Shown: positions 1 through 5,548 of the stretch, piece after piece
How positions within the stretch are numbered: the first letter of the stretch is position 1
How the letters are laid out: the number at the start of each line of letters is the position of its first letter
DNA from: Deltaproteobacteria bacterium
GTDB lineage: Bacteria > Desulfobacterota > Desulfobulbia > Desulfobulbales > Desulfobulbaceae
DNA length: 5,637 bases
Assembly (NCBI GenBank): GCA_024277485.1
Contig: JAJRVA010000210.1
Location: forward strand, 1-5,637
Direction: 5' to 3'
Translations under genes and position numbers: made by a program
Notes under the pieces: generated by a model
What the model was told of the DNA's origin: nothing
The model's input: only the letters and a program-made list of their open reading frames with translations
Database searches by the model: none

Positions 1-1719
1 ACAGGTGGTAATGATTTCCGTTGTCTTGTGGGAAACCGGCCTGGTGAAATAGTGAGGATTGGCAGGTGTTACCAGTATTTCGTGTCCTTCCATGTCAAGT
101 TTTTTTACCAGCCAGCTCCTGGCCATGTGGAGATAAACCGCCCCGGGATGACACTCCTTGAGGGCGCGCAGACCGTCAATCTCCCCGATAATTTCCTGGT
201 TGTCCGAGCGCCTGATGTGATACCGTGTTCCGCCGCCGCGAAGACTGACGTCCCGCTGTGGATATTTTCTTGCTGAAAACCAGGTGTTGCCGTCGGCCGA
301 ACACAGGAGCTTCCCTTCCAGGGTAAGTGTGTCCAGCAGTCTCCGGTTTCCGGTCAAACAGAGCGGGTCATCCGCTGTCAGGGGTGCCTCGGCTGCAGCG
401 CAGGTAAGGTGCTGCCCGGTAATAATCGGGTTGTCAGGGTTAATGATGATCGACTCGATGTCGCGGGAAAAGAAATCATCAGGATGACGCATGAAATACT
501 GATCCAGCGCGTCTTCGTTTCCCACCAGGATAACCAGGGATTCCTGCCGGCTGCGGCCGACCCTGCCGGCCCTCTGCCATGTTGCCATCATGGAGCCCGG
601 ATACCCGACCAGGATGCAGATGTCCAGGTTGCCGATGTCAATGCCTAATTCCAGTGCGGATGTGGAGATGACCCCAAGCAGTGAGCCGTCGGCAAGTCTC
701 TGCTCTATCTCACGCCGCTGCTCCGGCAGGAAACCGGCCCTGTATGAGGCGATCTTGTCCCTGAAGTCGGCGATGCGCTTGCCGGTCCACATGGTGATCA
801 GTTCCGTCATTTTCCTGGACTGGGTATAGACAATGGTACGCAGGCCCCTTTTCACCGCCGCCTCAAGCAGCATGGTGGCGGTATATGGTGCCGAGTCAAG
901 AGGGTTGAGCAGGGCAATGTTTTTTGGCGGCCTGGGGGTTCCCGAGCTGGTGATGATTTCAACCGGTCCGCTGATGACGCCTTCTCCCAGTTCTTTCGGA
1001 TTGCCGATCGTTGCGGACGAGAGAATGAAGACAGGATTTGAGCCGTACAGCCGGCAGATTCTCTTGAGTCTCCTGATGACCCAGGCCATGTGAGAGCCGA
1101 AGACACCGCGGTAGGTGTGGACTTCGTCGATGACCACATGGGTCAGGTTGCTGAACAGGCTGCCCCAGAGGTCGTGATAGGGGAGCAGGGCCATATGCAG
1201 CATGTCCGGGTTGGTGACCAGGATGCCGGGAAGGTTTTCCCTGATTTTTTTTCGCTGGTAGGCGGAAGTGTCGCCGTCATATATCGCGGCGGCAGTTCTG
1301 CCACGCATATCGAAATACTCGGGCAGGTGAACAGCCAGGGCTTCAATGTTCCCGACCTGGTCCTGGGCCAGGGCCTTCAGGGGGAAAAGGTACAGCGCTT
1401 TTGCGTGCGGGCTGGCCATTAAACTGCTGAAGACCGGCAGGGTGTAGATCAGGTATTTCCCACTGGCGGTGGGAGTTGCAACCAGAATATTTTTTTGGCG
1501 GAGGACCAGGTCAATAGCCCTGGCCTGGTGGGAATAGAGTCTGCTGATGCCGTTTTCTGCAAGCGCTTCCAGGAGGGCTTGCGGCAGGCCGGATCCAGCC
1601 TGCCCAAAGTCCGGTGCTGAGGCAGGGAATGTGCGCCGGCCCACGACCTGGGGGCCGTATCGTTCCGACTTCAGAAGTGATGACAGGTATTCCCGTACAG
1701 TGCCGTTTCCGGGAGTCAT
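1..1719 (-). CDS. MrfA/YprA/Hrq1-type SF2 DEVH-box DNA helicase, C-terminus beyond window
   Basis: Translating the minus strand from ATG 1719 gives 573 open codons that run off the left edge, so the gene is partial. All main SF2 helicase motifs are visible: Q-like/N-terminal region with YSHQ at about 62-65, motif I ATPTASGKY (81-89), motif II DEVH (198-201), motif III SSAT (234-237), a motif IV region IVYTQSR (296-302), motif V TSALELGIDIGN (353-364) and motif VI QRAGRVGR (382-389). DEVHTYRGVFGSH and the motif V/VI wording are typical of the DUF1998/MZB helicases (B. subtilis MrfA, yeast Hrq1). These are cytosolic 3'-5' helicases, and MrfA acts in repair of mitomycin adducts. The four-cysteine C-terminal domain would lie outside the window. 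ATG 1719 is the only possible start: an in-frame TAA sits at 1740-1738 with no start codon between. Upstream Shine-Dalgarno match is weak (AAAGTAGAG). The oddity is Tyr89 after the Walker A lysine, where the family has Thr or Ser. A repair role is inferred from family only. Confidence 0.93.
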   Translation of the reverse strand, partial: MTPGNGTVREYLSSLLKSERYGPQVVGRRTFPASAPDFGQAGSGLPQALLEALAENGISRLYSHQARAIDLVLRQKNILVATPTASGKYLIYTLPVFSSLMASPHAKALYLFPLKALAQDQVGNIEALAVHLPEYFDMRGRTAAAIYDGDTSAYQRKKIRENLPGILVTNPDMLHMALLPYHDLWGSLFSNLTHVVIDEVHTYRGVFGSHMAWVIRRLKRICRLYGSNPVFILSSATIGNPKELGEGVISGPVEIITSSGTPRPPKNIALLNPLDSAPYTATMLLEAAVKRGLRTIVYTQSRKMTELITMWTGKRIADFRDKIASYRAGFLPEQRREIEQRLADGSLLGVISTSALELGIDIGNLDICILVGYPGSMMATWQRAGRVGRSRQESLVILVGNEDALDQYFMRHPDDFFSRDIESIIINPDNPIITGQHLTCAAAEAPLTADDPLCLTGNRRLLDTLTLEGKLLCSADGNTWFSARKYPQRDVSLRGGGTRYHIRRSDNQEIIGEIDGLRALKECHPGAVYLHMARSWLVKKLDMEGHEILVTPANPHYFTRPVSHKTTEIITTC

Positions 1720-1743
1720 ATTGTGGACGGCTCTACTTTAAGG

Positions 1744-1774
1744 TTTATCATTGAAGGTATTTATTTTATCATTG
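1744..1774. repeat. 10-bp direct repeat TTTATCATTG, 21-bp period, in divergent promoter region
   Basis: TTTATCATTG occurs at 1744-1753 and again at 1765-1774, exactly 21 bp apart, or two turns of B-DNA. It lies in the 125-bp gap between the divergently transcribed helicase and the aromatic amino-acid gene. A same-face direct repeat between divergent genes is a common operator layout. No regulator is encoded nearby and the element is AT-rich, so chance cannot be excluded. The rest of the gap (1720-1844) shows no convincing plus-strand promoter. Confidence 0.4.
1763..1771 (-). promoter_or_regulatory. candidate extended -10 promoter for the helicase gene
   Basis: On the minus strand this reads TGATAAAAT, an extended -10 element (TGn plus TAAAAT, five of six matches to TATAAT). 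The expected transcription start near 1757 would give a leader of about 38 nt before the ATG at 1719. No good -35 hexamer lies 17 bp upstream (ATCTTC), which extended -10 promoters can tolerate. The site overlaps one copy of a direct repeat, so a bound regulator could block it. This is prediction from sequence only. Confidence 0.35.
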
Positions 1775-1844
1775 TCTGATGAGCAGAAGATTATGTGTTC
1801 TGAAACAACCTGGAGATAGTTTACTTCAACCGGAAGCCTGAAAA

Positions 1845-3527
1845 ATGATTACACTTGCAACCCTTGGTCCAGTTAATTCACATTCCTGGCAGGCGGCGGT
1901 GCAGTACGCGCCTGACGCCAGGATAAAAACCTACCCGCATACCAGCGCCCTGATAAAGGCCTTTTCAGGCAAGGAGGTTGAGCTGGCCATTGTGCCCATT
2001 TATAACACCAGGGAGGGGGAGAATAAAGAGTATTTCAGGCTTTTTGATAATATTAAGTCAGGTTACTGGATAGACAATATCGTTCTGCCGTCCTACCTGT
2101 CTCTCGGCGTTGCAGATCTTGATGTGCAGCGCGAAGATCTGCGTATGCTGGTGGGCAAGGGTTCGGTTTTTCGTCAGTGCGAGGAATACATTGGAGAAAC
2201 GTTCCCGGAGCTGTCACTGCTGAATGTGCAGGATATTGAAACGGCCATCCGTGAGATCAGGGAGCAGGGGCTTTCCGACCGGGGGGTCATTGATACCGGG
2301 GCCATGTTGAAATCACACGGCCTGCACATCCTTGAACTGGAAGTGGCTGCGCATAACCGCACCAGGTATGCTGTTCTGGGTCCGGAACTTGCGGTGGAGA
2401 CAGGCTATGACGCAACGGCCTTCATCACCAGGCCTCTTGATGACCGGGTCGGTATACTGGTGGATATTTTAAGCGAATTTTCCAGGCGGGGAATAAATAT
2501 CCTGGATATGCGCTCGGAGAGCGATATCAAGACCCAGAAACTGCAGATATACATCGAGGCCGAGGGACATATCCAGGATGAGGTCGTTGCCAGGGCCATC
2601 GAGCACATGGAAAACAGGGTGATCGGCAAACCGGGATCAGTCAGGCTGCTGGGCAGCTTTCCCCGGGTGGACATGCGGACCAAGTATATCAGGTCGTGCG
2701 GATTTATCGGTACCGGGGACATGAGCCGCTGGTTTGCCGACCGGTTGGAAAATGAGGGGTACCGGATTCTCCTGACAGGCCGGTCCACCGACATGCGGCC
2801 TGAAGAAATGGTCCGCCAGGTCGATGTGGTGGTGGTCTGCGTCCCCATCAGCGCCACGGTGGAAACCGTACAAAAGTATGGTCCCCTGATAGGACCCGGC
2901 AAAGCTCTTGTTCTGCTGGCCGGTGAATCTGAGAAAACCCTGAACACAGCCCTTGAGGCGACCGGCGAGGATGTCGAGGTCATGCTGGTGCATAATCTCT
3001 GGGGGCCCCAGGCGGCAACCATGAAGGACAAGAACGCCATTGTTGTCCGTACTGCACGGAGCGGCAGGCTGTGTACGGAGTTTGAAACTTTTCTGTACAA
3101 GCATGGTGCGGCTATTTACCAGGACTCTGCTGTCCGGCACGACCTGCTCATGGGCATCGGCCAGAAACTGCCCACGGTTGTTTCCGTTGCCCTGGCAATG
3201 ACCCTGTATGAGAACGGCATCACGAGCGAAGATATCGACAGCCACTGCACCCTGACCTCCCTGTATCCGATCCTGGCCATGGCCCGGGCGCACTCGCAGA
3301 ATCCCAGGACGTATGCGGAAATATTGTCCACCAGCGGCGACAGCCGACGCATTGTGCATGATTTTGCCAAGAATTTTCGCAGAGTCATGGAAATGGCGGA
3401 TGAATCGCGTATTTCGGAGCTCTGCGACCTGATTGCCGAAAACAGGGAACATCTCAGCGGGGACTTTTTGCAGTCCCGGATGCGGCAGGCCAAGGCTGTT
3501 GACGGAGTACTCGGCAAAATGATCTGA
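1845..3527 (+). CDS. fused prephenate dehydratase-like / ACT / prephenate dehydrogenase protein
   Basis: This 560-residue protein reads as three modules. Residues about 3-178 resemble prephenate dehydratase: GP-(x)2-SH at 8-13, PIYNT (51-55) in place of the usual PIENT, FRQC (109-112), and the NRTRY block (171-175) holding the dehydratase Thr-Arg pair. Residues about 192-273 form an ACT regulatory domain (DRVGILVDILSEFSRRGINI). Residues about 284-560 are a TyrA-type dehydrogenase: NAD-binding GFIGTGDMS (286-294), VDVVVVCVP (326-334), His383 in VHNLWGP matching the catalytic His of E. coli TyrA HPMFGP, RHDLLM (431-436), and Arg481 in AMARAHSQNP matching the prephenate-binding Arg. The third NAD-loop Gly is Ser294. 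No chorismate mutase domain is present. Expected role: cytosolic conversion of prephenate to 4-hydroxyphenylpyruvate, perhaps also to phenylpyruvate; arogenate is an alternative substrate. The dehydratase site is divergent, so that half may be regulatory. GGAAG (1832-1836), 8 nt before ATG 1845, supports the start. Confidence 0.88.
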   Translation: MITLATLGPVNSHSWQAAVQYAPDARIKTYPHTSALIKAFSGKEVELAIVPIYNTREGENKEYFRLFDNIKSGYWIDNIVLPSYLSLGVADLDVQREDLRMLVGKGSVFRQCEEYIGETFPELSLLNVQDIETAIREIREQGLSDRGVIDTGAMLKSHGLHILELEVAAHNRTRYAVLGPELAVETGYDATAFITRPLDDRVGILVDILSEFSRRGINILDMRSESDIKTQKLQIYIEAEGHIQDEVVARAIEHMENRVIGKPGSVRLLGSFPRVDMRTKYIRSCGFIGTGDMSRWFADRLENEGYRILLTGRSTDMRPEEMVRQVDVVVVCVPISATVETVQKYGPLIGPGKALVLLAGESEKTLNTALEATGEDVEVMLVHNLWGPQAATMKDKNAIVVRTARSGRLCTEFETFLYKHGAAIYQDSAVRHDLLMGIGQKLPTVVSVALAMTLYENGITSEDIDSHCTLTSLYPILAMARAHSQNPRTYAEILSTSGDSRRIVHDFAKNFRRVMEMADESRISELCDLIAENREHLSGDFLQSRMRQAKAVDGVLGKMI

Positions 3528-3582
3528 AAGGTCGCTGATGCTGCAACGCAGTCTCGTGGCCGGTACTATTTGACCCTGGTGG

Positions 3583-3611
3583 TTGACCTGGGCACAGGGC
3601 ATGGTTAGTGT
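3583..3611 (+). promoter_or_regulatory. candidate sigma70-like promoter for the zinc-ribbon gene
   Basis: TTGACC (3583-3588) matches the -35 consensus at five of six bases. A 17-bp spacer leads to TAGTGT (3606-3611), a poor -10 with only three matches. Transcription would start near 3618, about 43 nt before ATG 3661. The gene could instead be read through from the upstream fusion gene, because no terminator is visible in the 133-nt gap. Confidence 0.28.
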
Positions 3612-3660
3612 TGCTGGTGTCCGTACCTTACTCAAGAAATTTTTGGAGCATGCAAATTTA

Positions 3661-4323
3661 ATGAAATTAAAATCCGTGTCAGTCTTTGATCTTCTGGAAG
3701 AGGAGCATTTCTGCCCTCACTGTAATGTGAAATTGACCCTGTGCCACGCCCCGCCCATCCATGTCGGCGATGGATTAGGCTGGGGATCGGAATACCTTTT
3801 TATCTGTCTCAATGACGAGTGTTGTCTTTTTGTCGACGGCTGGAAAAACATCGAAAACAATTACGGTCATGTGGGTTCATACCGGCACATGAAACTGCCT
3901 GACAGCGATGAAACGTATAACATGATGGTGGCCGGCCGGCAGGCCTTTACAGGGAGCATTGTCGATCCTGACCTCATCCGGCAGCAGAACGAGAGATACC
4001 GGAAGGACAAGGATGCCATTGCACAGCTCAAGACCTGTGTTGAAGAAAAAAACATTGAGCCGCCGCTTTATCTCCTGCTGAGTGAACATATCAGTACTGA
4101 TACCAGGAAACGTGCCCTGGAAGTCCTGACAGCCATTAATGATGTGGCCTGTATCGAACCGCTTCGCAACCAGGAGTTCAGGGACTCATACCTTGAACAG
4201 GATGTGAACATGGCTGTTTCCTCCATCCTGCGTTCTAATTATCTCAGGGAATGCCCCTACTGTGCCGAACTGGTCAAGGCCCGGGCGAAACTCTGCAAAC
4301 ATTGCAACAGGGACCTTGGTTGA
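3661..4323 (+). CDS. protein with N- and C-terminal zinc ribbons, function unknown
   Basis: The product has 220 residues from ATG 3661. An N-terminal treble of cysteines reads FCPHC (Cys18, Cys21) followed about 28 residues later by CLNDECC (Cys49, Cys54, Cys55), with the conserved-looking HAPPIHVGDGLGWGSEY between them. The C-terminus is a compact zinc ribbon CPYC-x10-CKHC (Cys198, Cys201, Cys212, Cys215) ending RDLG, a common small zinc-ribbon type. The middle (about 103-190) is charged and helical, with a stretch near 136-190 (RKRALEVLTAINDVACIEPLRN) reminiscent of a single HEAT-like repeat. There is no signal peptide or membrane segment, so it is probably cytosolic. ATG 3661 is preferred over in-frame upstream starts (TTG 3583, ATG 3601) because GGAG lies at 3645-3648, 12 nt upstream, and residues before Met27 of the longer form look non-coding. 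I recall similar proteins in Desulfobacterota but know no function. Confidence 0.85.
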   Translation: MKLKSVSVFDLLEEEHFCPHCNVKLTLCHAPPIHVGDGLGWGSEYLFICLNDECCLFVDGWKNIENNYGHVGSYRHMKLPDSDETYNMMVAGRQAFTGSIVDPDLIRQQNERYRKDKDAIAQLKTCVEEKNIEPPLYLLLSEHISTDTRKRALEVLTAINDVACIEPLRNQEFRDSYLEQDVNMAVSSILRSNYLRECPYCAELVKARAKLCKHCNRDLG

Positions 4324-4385
4324 GCACCGACTTTCGTTTTTGATCATAAAGTAGATAACGTTGTGTTTTCATTTACTTAAAACAT

Positions 4386-4493
4386 GTAAGTGGTCAGGGG
4401 CGCCGCAGATTCGTGCAGGCGCGACTGGTCGCCATAGCCCCTCTATGCGGACAGTCGCGACCGTGCGAAGAAGCGGTGCTCCTGACCACTTAC
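4386..4493 (+). repeat. 108-nt long imperfect inverted repeat / hairpin element
   Basis: Arms 4386-4406 and 4473-4493 pair along all 21 positions, with two G-T wobbles (4399/4480 and 4402/4477). Inside follow a 3x3 AGA/GAA internal loop, a 7-bp stem 4410-4416/4463-4469 with two wobbles, a small A-C/G-A interrupted step, a 7-bp stem CGCGACT/AGTCGCG (4420-4426/4453-4459), a bulged G4427, GTC/GAC, a 2x2 loop, CATAG/CTATG (4433-4437/4443-4447) and a CCCCT apical loop. All four wobbles are G-T on the plus strand; on the minus strand they would be C-A mismatches, pointing to plus-strand RNA or single-stranded DNA. No T-run follows, so it is not an ordinary terminator. Possible identities: a REP/BIME or MITE-like repeat, a structured 3' end of the zinc-ribbon mRNA, or a small RNA. 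It ends 12 bp before the tRNA promoter. Confidence 0.85.
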
Positions 4494-4504
4494 CGACTTT
4501 CTGC

Positions 4505-4533
4505 TTGCCAAACAGACCGCTTGCGGGTATATA
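4505..4533 (+). promoter_or_regulatory. sigma70-type promoter of tRNA-His
   Basis: TTGCCA (4505-4510), a 17-bp spacer and TATATA (4528-4533) sit just upstream of the tRNA, giving a start near 4540 and a leader of only about 6 nt before the G-1 base. The region between the -10 and the start is G/C-rich (GGGTCGCGCG), as in stable-RNA promoters under stringent control. That regulatory reading is inference. Confidence 0.72.
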
Positions 4534-4546
4534 AGGGTCGCGCGTG

Positions 4547-4623
4547 GTGGGAGTAGCTCAGCTGGTGGTAGCACCTGGTTGTGGCCCAGGAGGTCGTGGG
4601 TTCAAGTCCCATCTCTCACCCCA
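4547..4623 (+). tRNA. tRNA-His (anticodon GTG)
   Basis: A full cloverleaf can be folded. The acceptor stem GTGGGAG (4547-4553) pairs with CTCTCAC (4613-4619) with one G-U. The anticodon arm is CCTGG/CCAGG around loop TTGTGGC, anticodon GTG at 4581-4583. The T arm is GTGGG-TTCAAGT-CCCAT (4596-4612). The D arm begins GCTCAGCTGG with the common 13-22 mismatch. The base before the stem is G (4546) and the discriminator is C (4620), giving the G-1:C73 pair that is specific to histidine tRNAs. CCA is encoded at 4621-4623. It supplies histidine for translation. The terminator directly downstream and the promoter upstream indicate a single-gene transcript. Confidence 0.97.
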
Positions 4624-4633
4624 GGAAAAATAC

Positions 4634-4667
4634 AAGGGATTCAGTAAGTTGGGCTGAATCCCTTTTT
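4634..4667 (+). terminator. intrinsic terminator of tRNA-His
   Basis: AAGGGATTCAG (4634-4644) and CTGAATCCCTT (4654-4664) form a perfect 11-bp stem around a 9-nt loop, followed by a run of T (4663-4667, then GTTT). It lies 10 nt after the tRNA CCA end. The A-tract before the stem (4626-4630) makes it potentially bidirectional, so it may also stop minus-strand transcription coming from the accessory region. Confidence 0.92.
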
Positions 4668-4679
4668 GTTTATTCTGCT

Positions 4680-4699
4680 TGTCCCATATACTGTCCCAT
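4680..4699. repeat. short direct repeat TGTCCCAT, twice, downstream of tRNA-His
   Basis: TGTCCCAT occurs at 4680-4687 and 4692-4699, start-to-start 12 bp. The core GTCCCAT is also part of the tRNA T arm (4606-4612). Short TGTCCCA-type repeats beside a tRNA 3' end resemble arm-type integrase sites at attachment loci, but no integrase gene and no second copy of the tRNA 3' end is in this window. The rest of 4668-4778 is AT-rich with no gene I can support. Confidence 0.3.
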
Positions 4700-4778
4700 T
4701 TCTGTTCAGGACGAATTCCACACATAGGGCATAATCATGAGTAAAAACATTTTTTGTGTTAATTGCTTTAGCAGGTTT

Positions 4779-5150
4779 TTATGAATTTTGTTTTTTTTTA
4801 ATTCGATCAGTGACGAAGACAGCAACAAGCCTCACTACTGTTGTGCTGCCAATTGCTATGGCCGTTTTCTCAGAATCAAGGGAAAGGGCAATAATACAAG
4901 TAACAAAAGCAAGAACAGCTATACCGAAACCATATTTTTGACCTCTTTTGCCTTCTGTTCCATATCCCTTTGATGTGCTGCGTCCTGTTCTGCCATTGTC
5001 AAAATTCTTTCGGCAGATAGAGACTATGTCTTCATACCCCTGTAGTGTGCTGGGATGAGGAATAGGTCCTGAGAATTCAGCTTTTACAGCGCACGTTAAA
5101 TTTATGCTAATTTTCAAGTTGCTCATATAGGCTGAGTATTTCCTGTTCAT
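4779..5150 (-). pseudogene. DUF2335-family membrane protein gene, middle segment out of frame
   Basis: The open frame encodes 123 residues. Its start (EFSGPIPHPSTLQGYEDIV, about 25-43) and end (KRGQKYGFGIAVL, 68-80, then two hydrophobic segments at about 76-90 and 96-113 with a TTVV-LVAVFVT motif) match, from memory, DUF2335 proteins, small predicted membrane proteins of unknown role. The segment between, residues about 45-67, does not fit the family. The same DNA read in another frame (from 5017 down to about 4950) gives SAERILTMAEQDAAHQRDM followed by EQKAKEV, exactly the kind of sequence that family has there. So the gene carries one frame-changing indel near 5020 and a second, compensating one near 4945. 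The reading frame stays open but the central region is replaced; about ten residues before KRGQ also seem lost. The first ATG overlaps a stop in the upstream frame (ATGA at 5150-5147). A 9-A run near the 3' end encodes the lysines before the stop. Sequencing error is possible. Confidence 0.7.
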
Positions 5151-5254
5151 TTCAGATAATCAAGAACTCTACGTGGCGCAAAGCTAAGCCCGCGCATTTT
5201 TTGAGCAATATTGTTGACGCCTTTACTCTTGAGGAGACCAACCGCAAAGGGTCC
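5107..5254 (-). other. coding-like fragment of unknown family, two apparent frame slips
   Basis: Between the transposase remnant and the DUF2335 gene, one frame (5254-5147) reads GPFAVGLLKSKGV followed by NNIAQKMRGLSFAPRRVLDYLK and then stops. Moving one base at the AAA of that end (5152-5150) continues as NEQEILSLYEQLEN and a TAG at 5109-5107. Joined, it looks like the C-terminal part of a small helical protein. Its upstream frame is blocked by TGA at 5257-5255, and the transposase frame runs into it at 5250. A 52-residue open frame (5310-5152) with a good Shine-Dalgarno (AGGAG) passes through the same DNA but joins unrelated pieces. I do not recognise the fragment; it may be a broken neighbour of the DUF2335 gene or chance. 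Confidence 0.3.
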
Positions 5255-5548
5255 TCAATCTGGCGGAAAAAATCTGGAAGAGATCGCATTTGATCGGCGG
5301 TAAGTTTCATTTTTGTTTCTCCTGTTGCACACTGGTTGGCAAGTGAAGAGCGAGATAAAAGTAGACGAGCATTGCGCTGCAATAACCGGACAAAGACAAG
5401 TTTCGGGAGTTTGGCGTGTGTTGCTGTAACCATTGCGGATTCTCTGATACCCCTTTGTTTCGCCGACCAGATTCCAGTTCGCGGCTTTCTTCTGTTTGTT
5501 GAACGGGGCGAACGACAACTTGAGATAAATCCACAGTAATTTTCGCAT
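5248..5548 (-). pseudogene. remnant of DUF4338-ISAs1 composite transposase, deleted and frameshifted
   Basis: Three minus-strand frames, read in order, give pieces of one transposase. From about 5543 KITVDLSQVVVRPVQQTEE is the N-terminus of DUF4338 (the DruA-type domain often joined to ISAs1 transposases). Near 5488-5480 the homology jumps frame to KAANWNLVGETKGYQRIRN followed by GYSNTRQTP, which lies near the end of that domain, so well over 100 residues are deleted. A single extra base near 5420 moves it to a third frame, PKLVFVRLLQRNARLLLSR, then MKLTADQMRSLPDFFRQIEDP (5310-5248), the start of the ISAs1 DDE-associated region. The DDE catalytic domain is absent. The ATG at 5548 with GGAAA upstream was probably the original start but is now out of frame. 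Internal ATG 5310 has an AGGAG site, so translation of a junk peptide is possible. Family assignments are from memory. I could not identify terminal inverted repeats. The last stretch, 5549-5637, shows nothing further. Confidence 0.72.

Noticed and set aside
28..1422. Several plus-strand open frames of 64-110 codons across the left third
   Set aside because: The minus strand encodes a full set of helicase motifs over the same DNA; the plus-strand frames are shadows without motifs or Shine-Dalgarno sites.
2405..3635. Long minus-strand open frames (231 and 332 codons) opposite the aromatic fusion gene
   Set aside because: They lie wholly within the well-supported plus-strand gene, have no recognisable domains and arise from its codon bias.
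3583..3660. Longer TTG/ATG start for the zinc-ribbon protein
   Set aside because: The added residues have no protein-like conservation that I recognise, and ATG 3661 has an upstream GGAG site and a natural start just before the first ribbon.
4386..4493. Hairpin as CRISPR repeat or integron attC site
   Set aside because: It is a single copy with no spacers, and it lacks attC core RYYYAAC/GTTRRRY boxes and any adjacent cassette array or integrase.
4386..4497. Hairpin as a classical rho-independent terminator
   Set aside because: No T-tract follows the stem and it is far longer than usual; some termination activity cannot be excluded.
4738..4785. Tiny plus-strand ORF MSKNIFCVNCFSRFL
   Set aside because: 15 codons, no Shine-Dalgarno site, AT-rich context; expected by chance.
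5336..5539. Plus-strand 67-codon open frame at the right end
   Set aside because: It mirrors the transposase remnant on the minus strand and has no independent support.
5248..5548. Druantia-type anti-phage defence gene
   Set aside because: Although DUF4338 is shared with DruA, the domain is internally deleted and frameshifted, and the following block is ISAs1 transposase-like.
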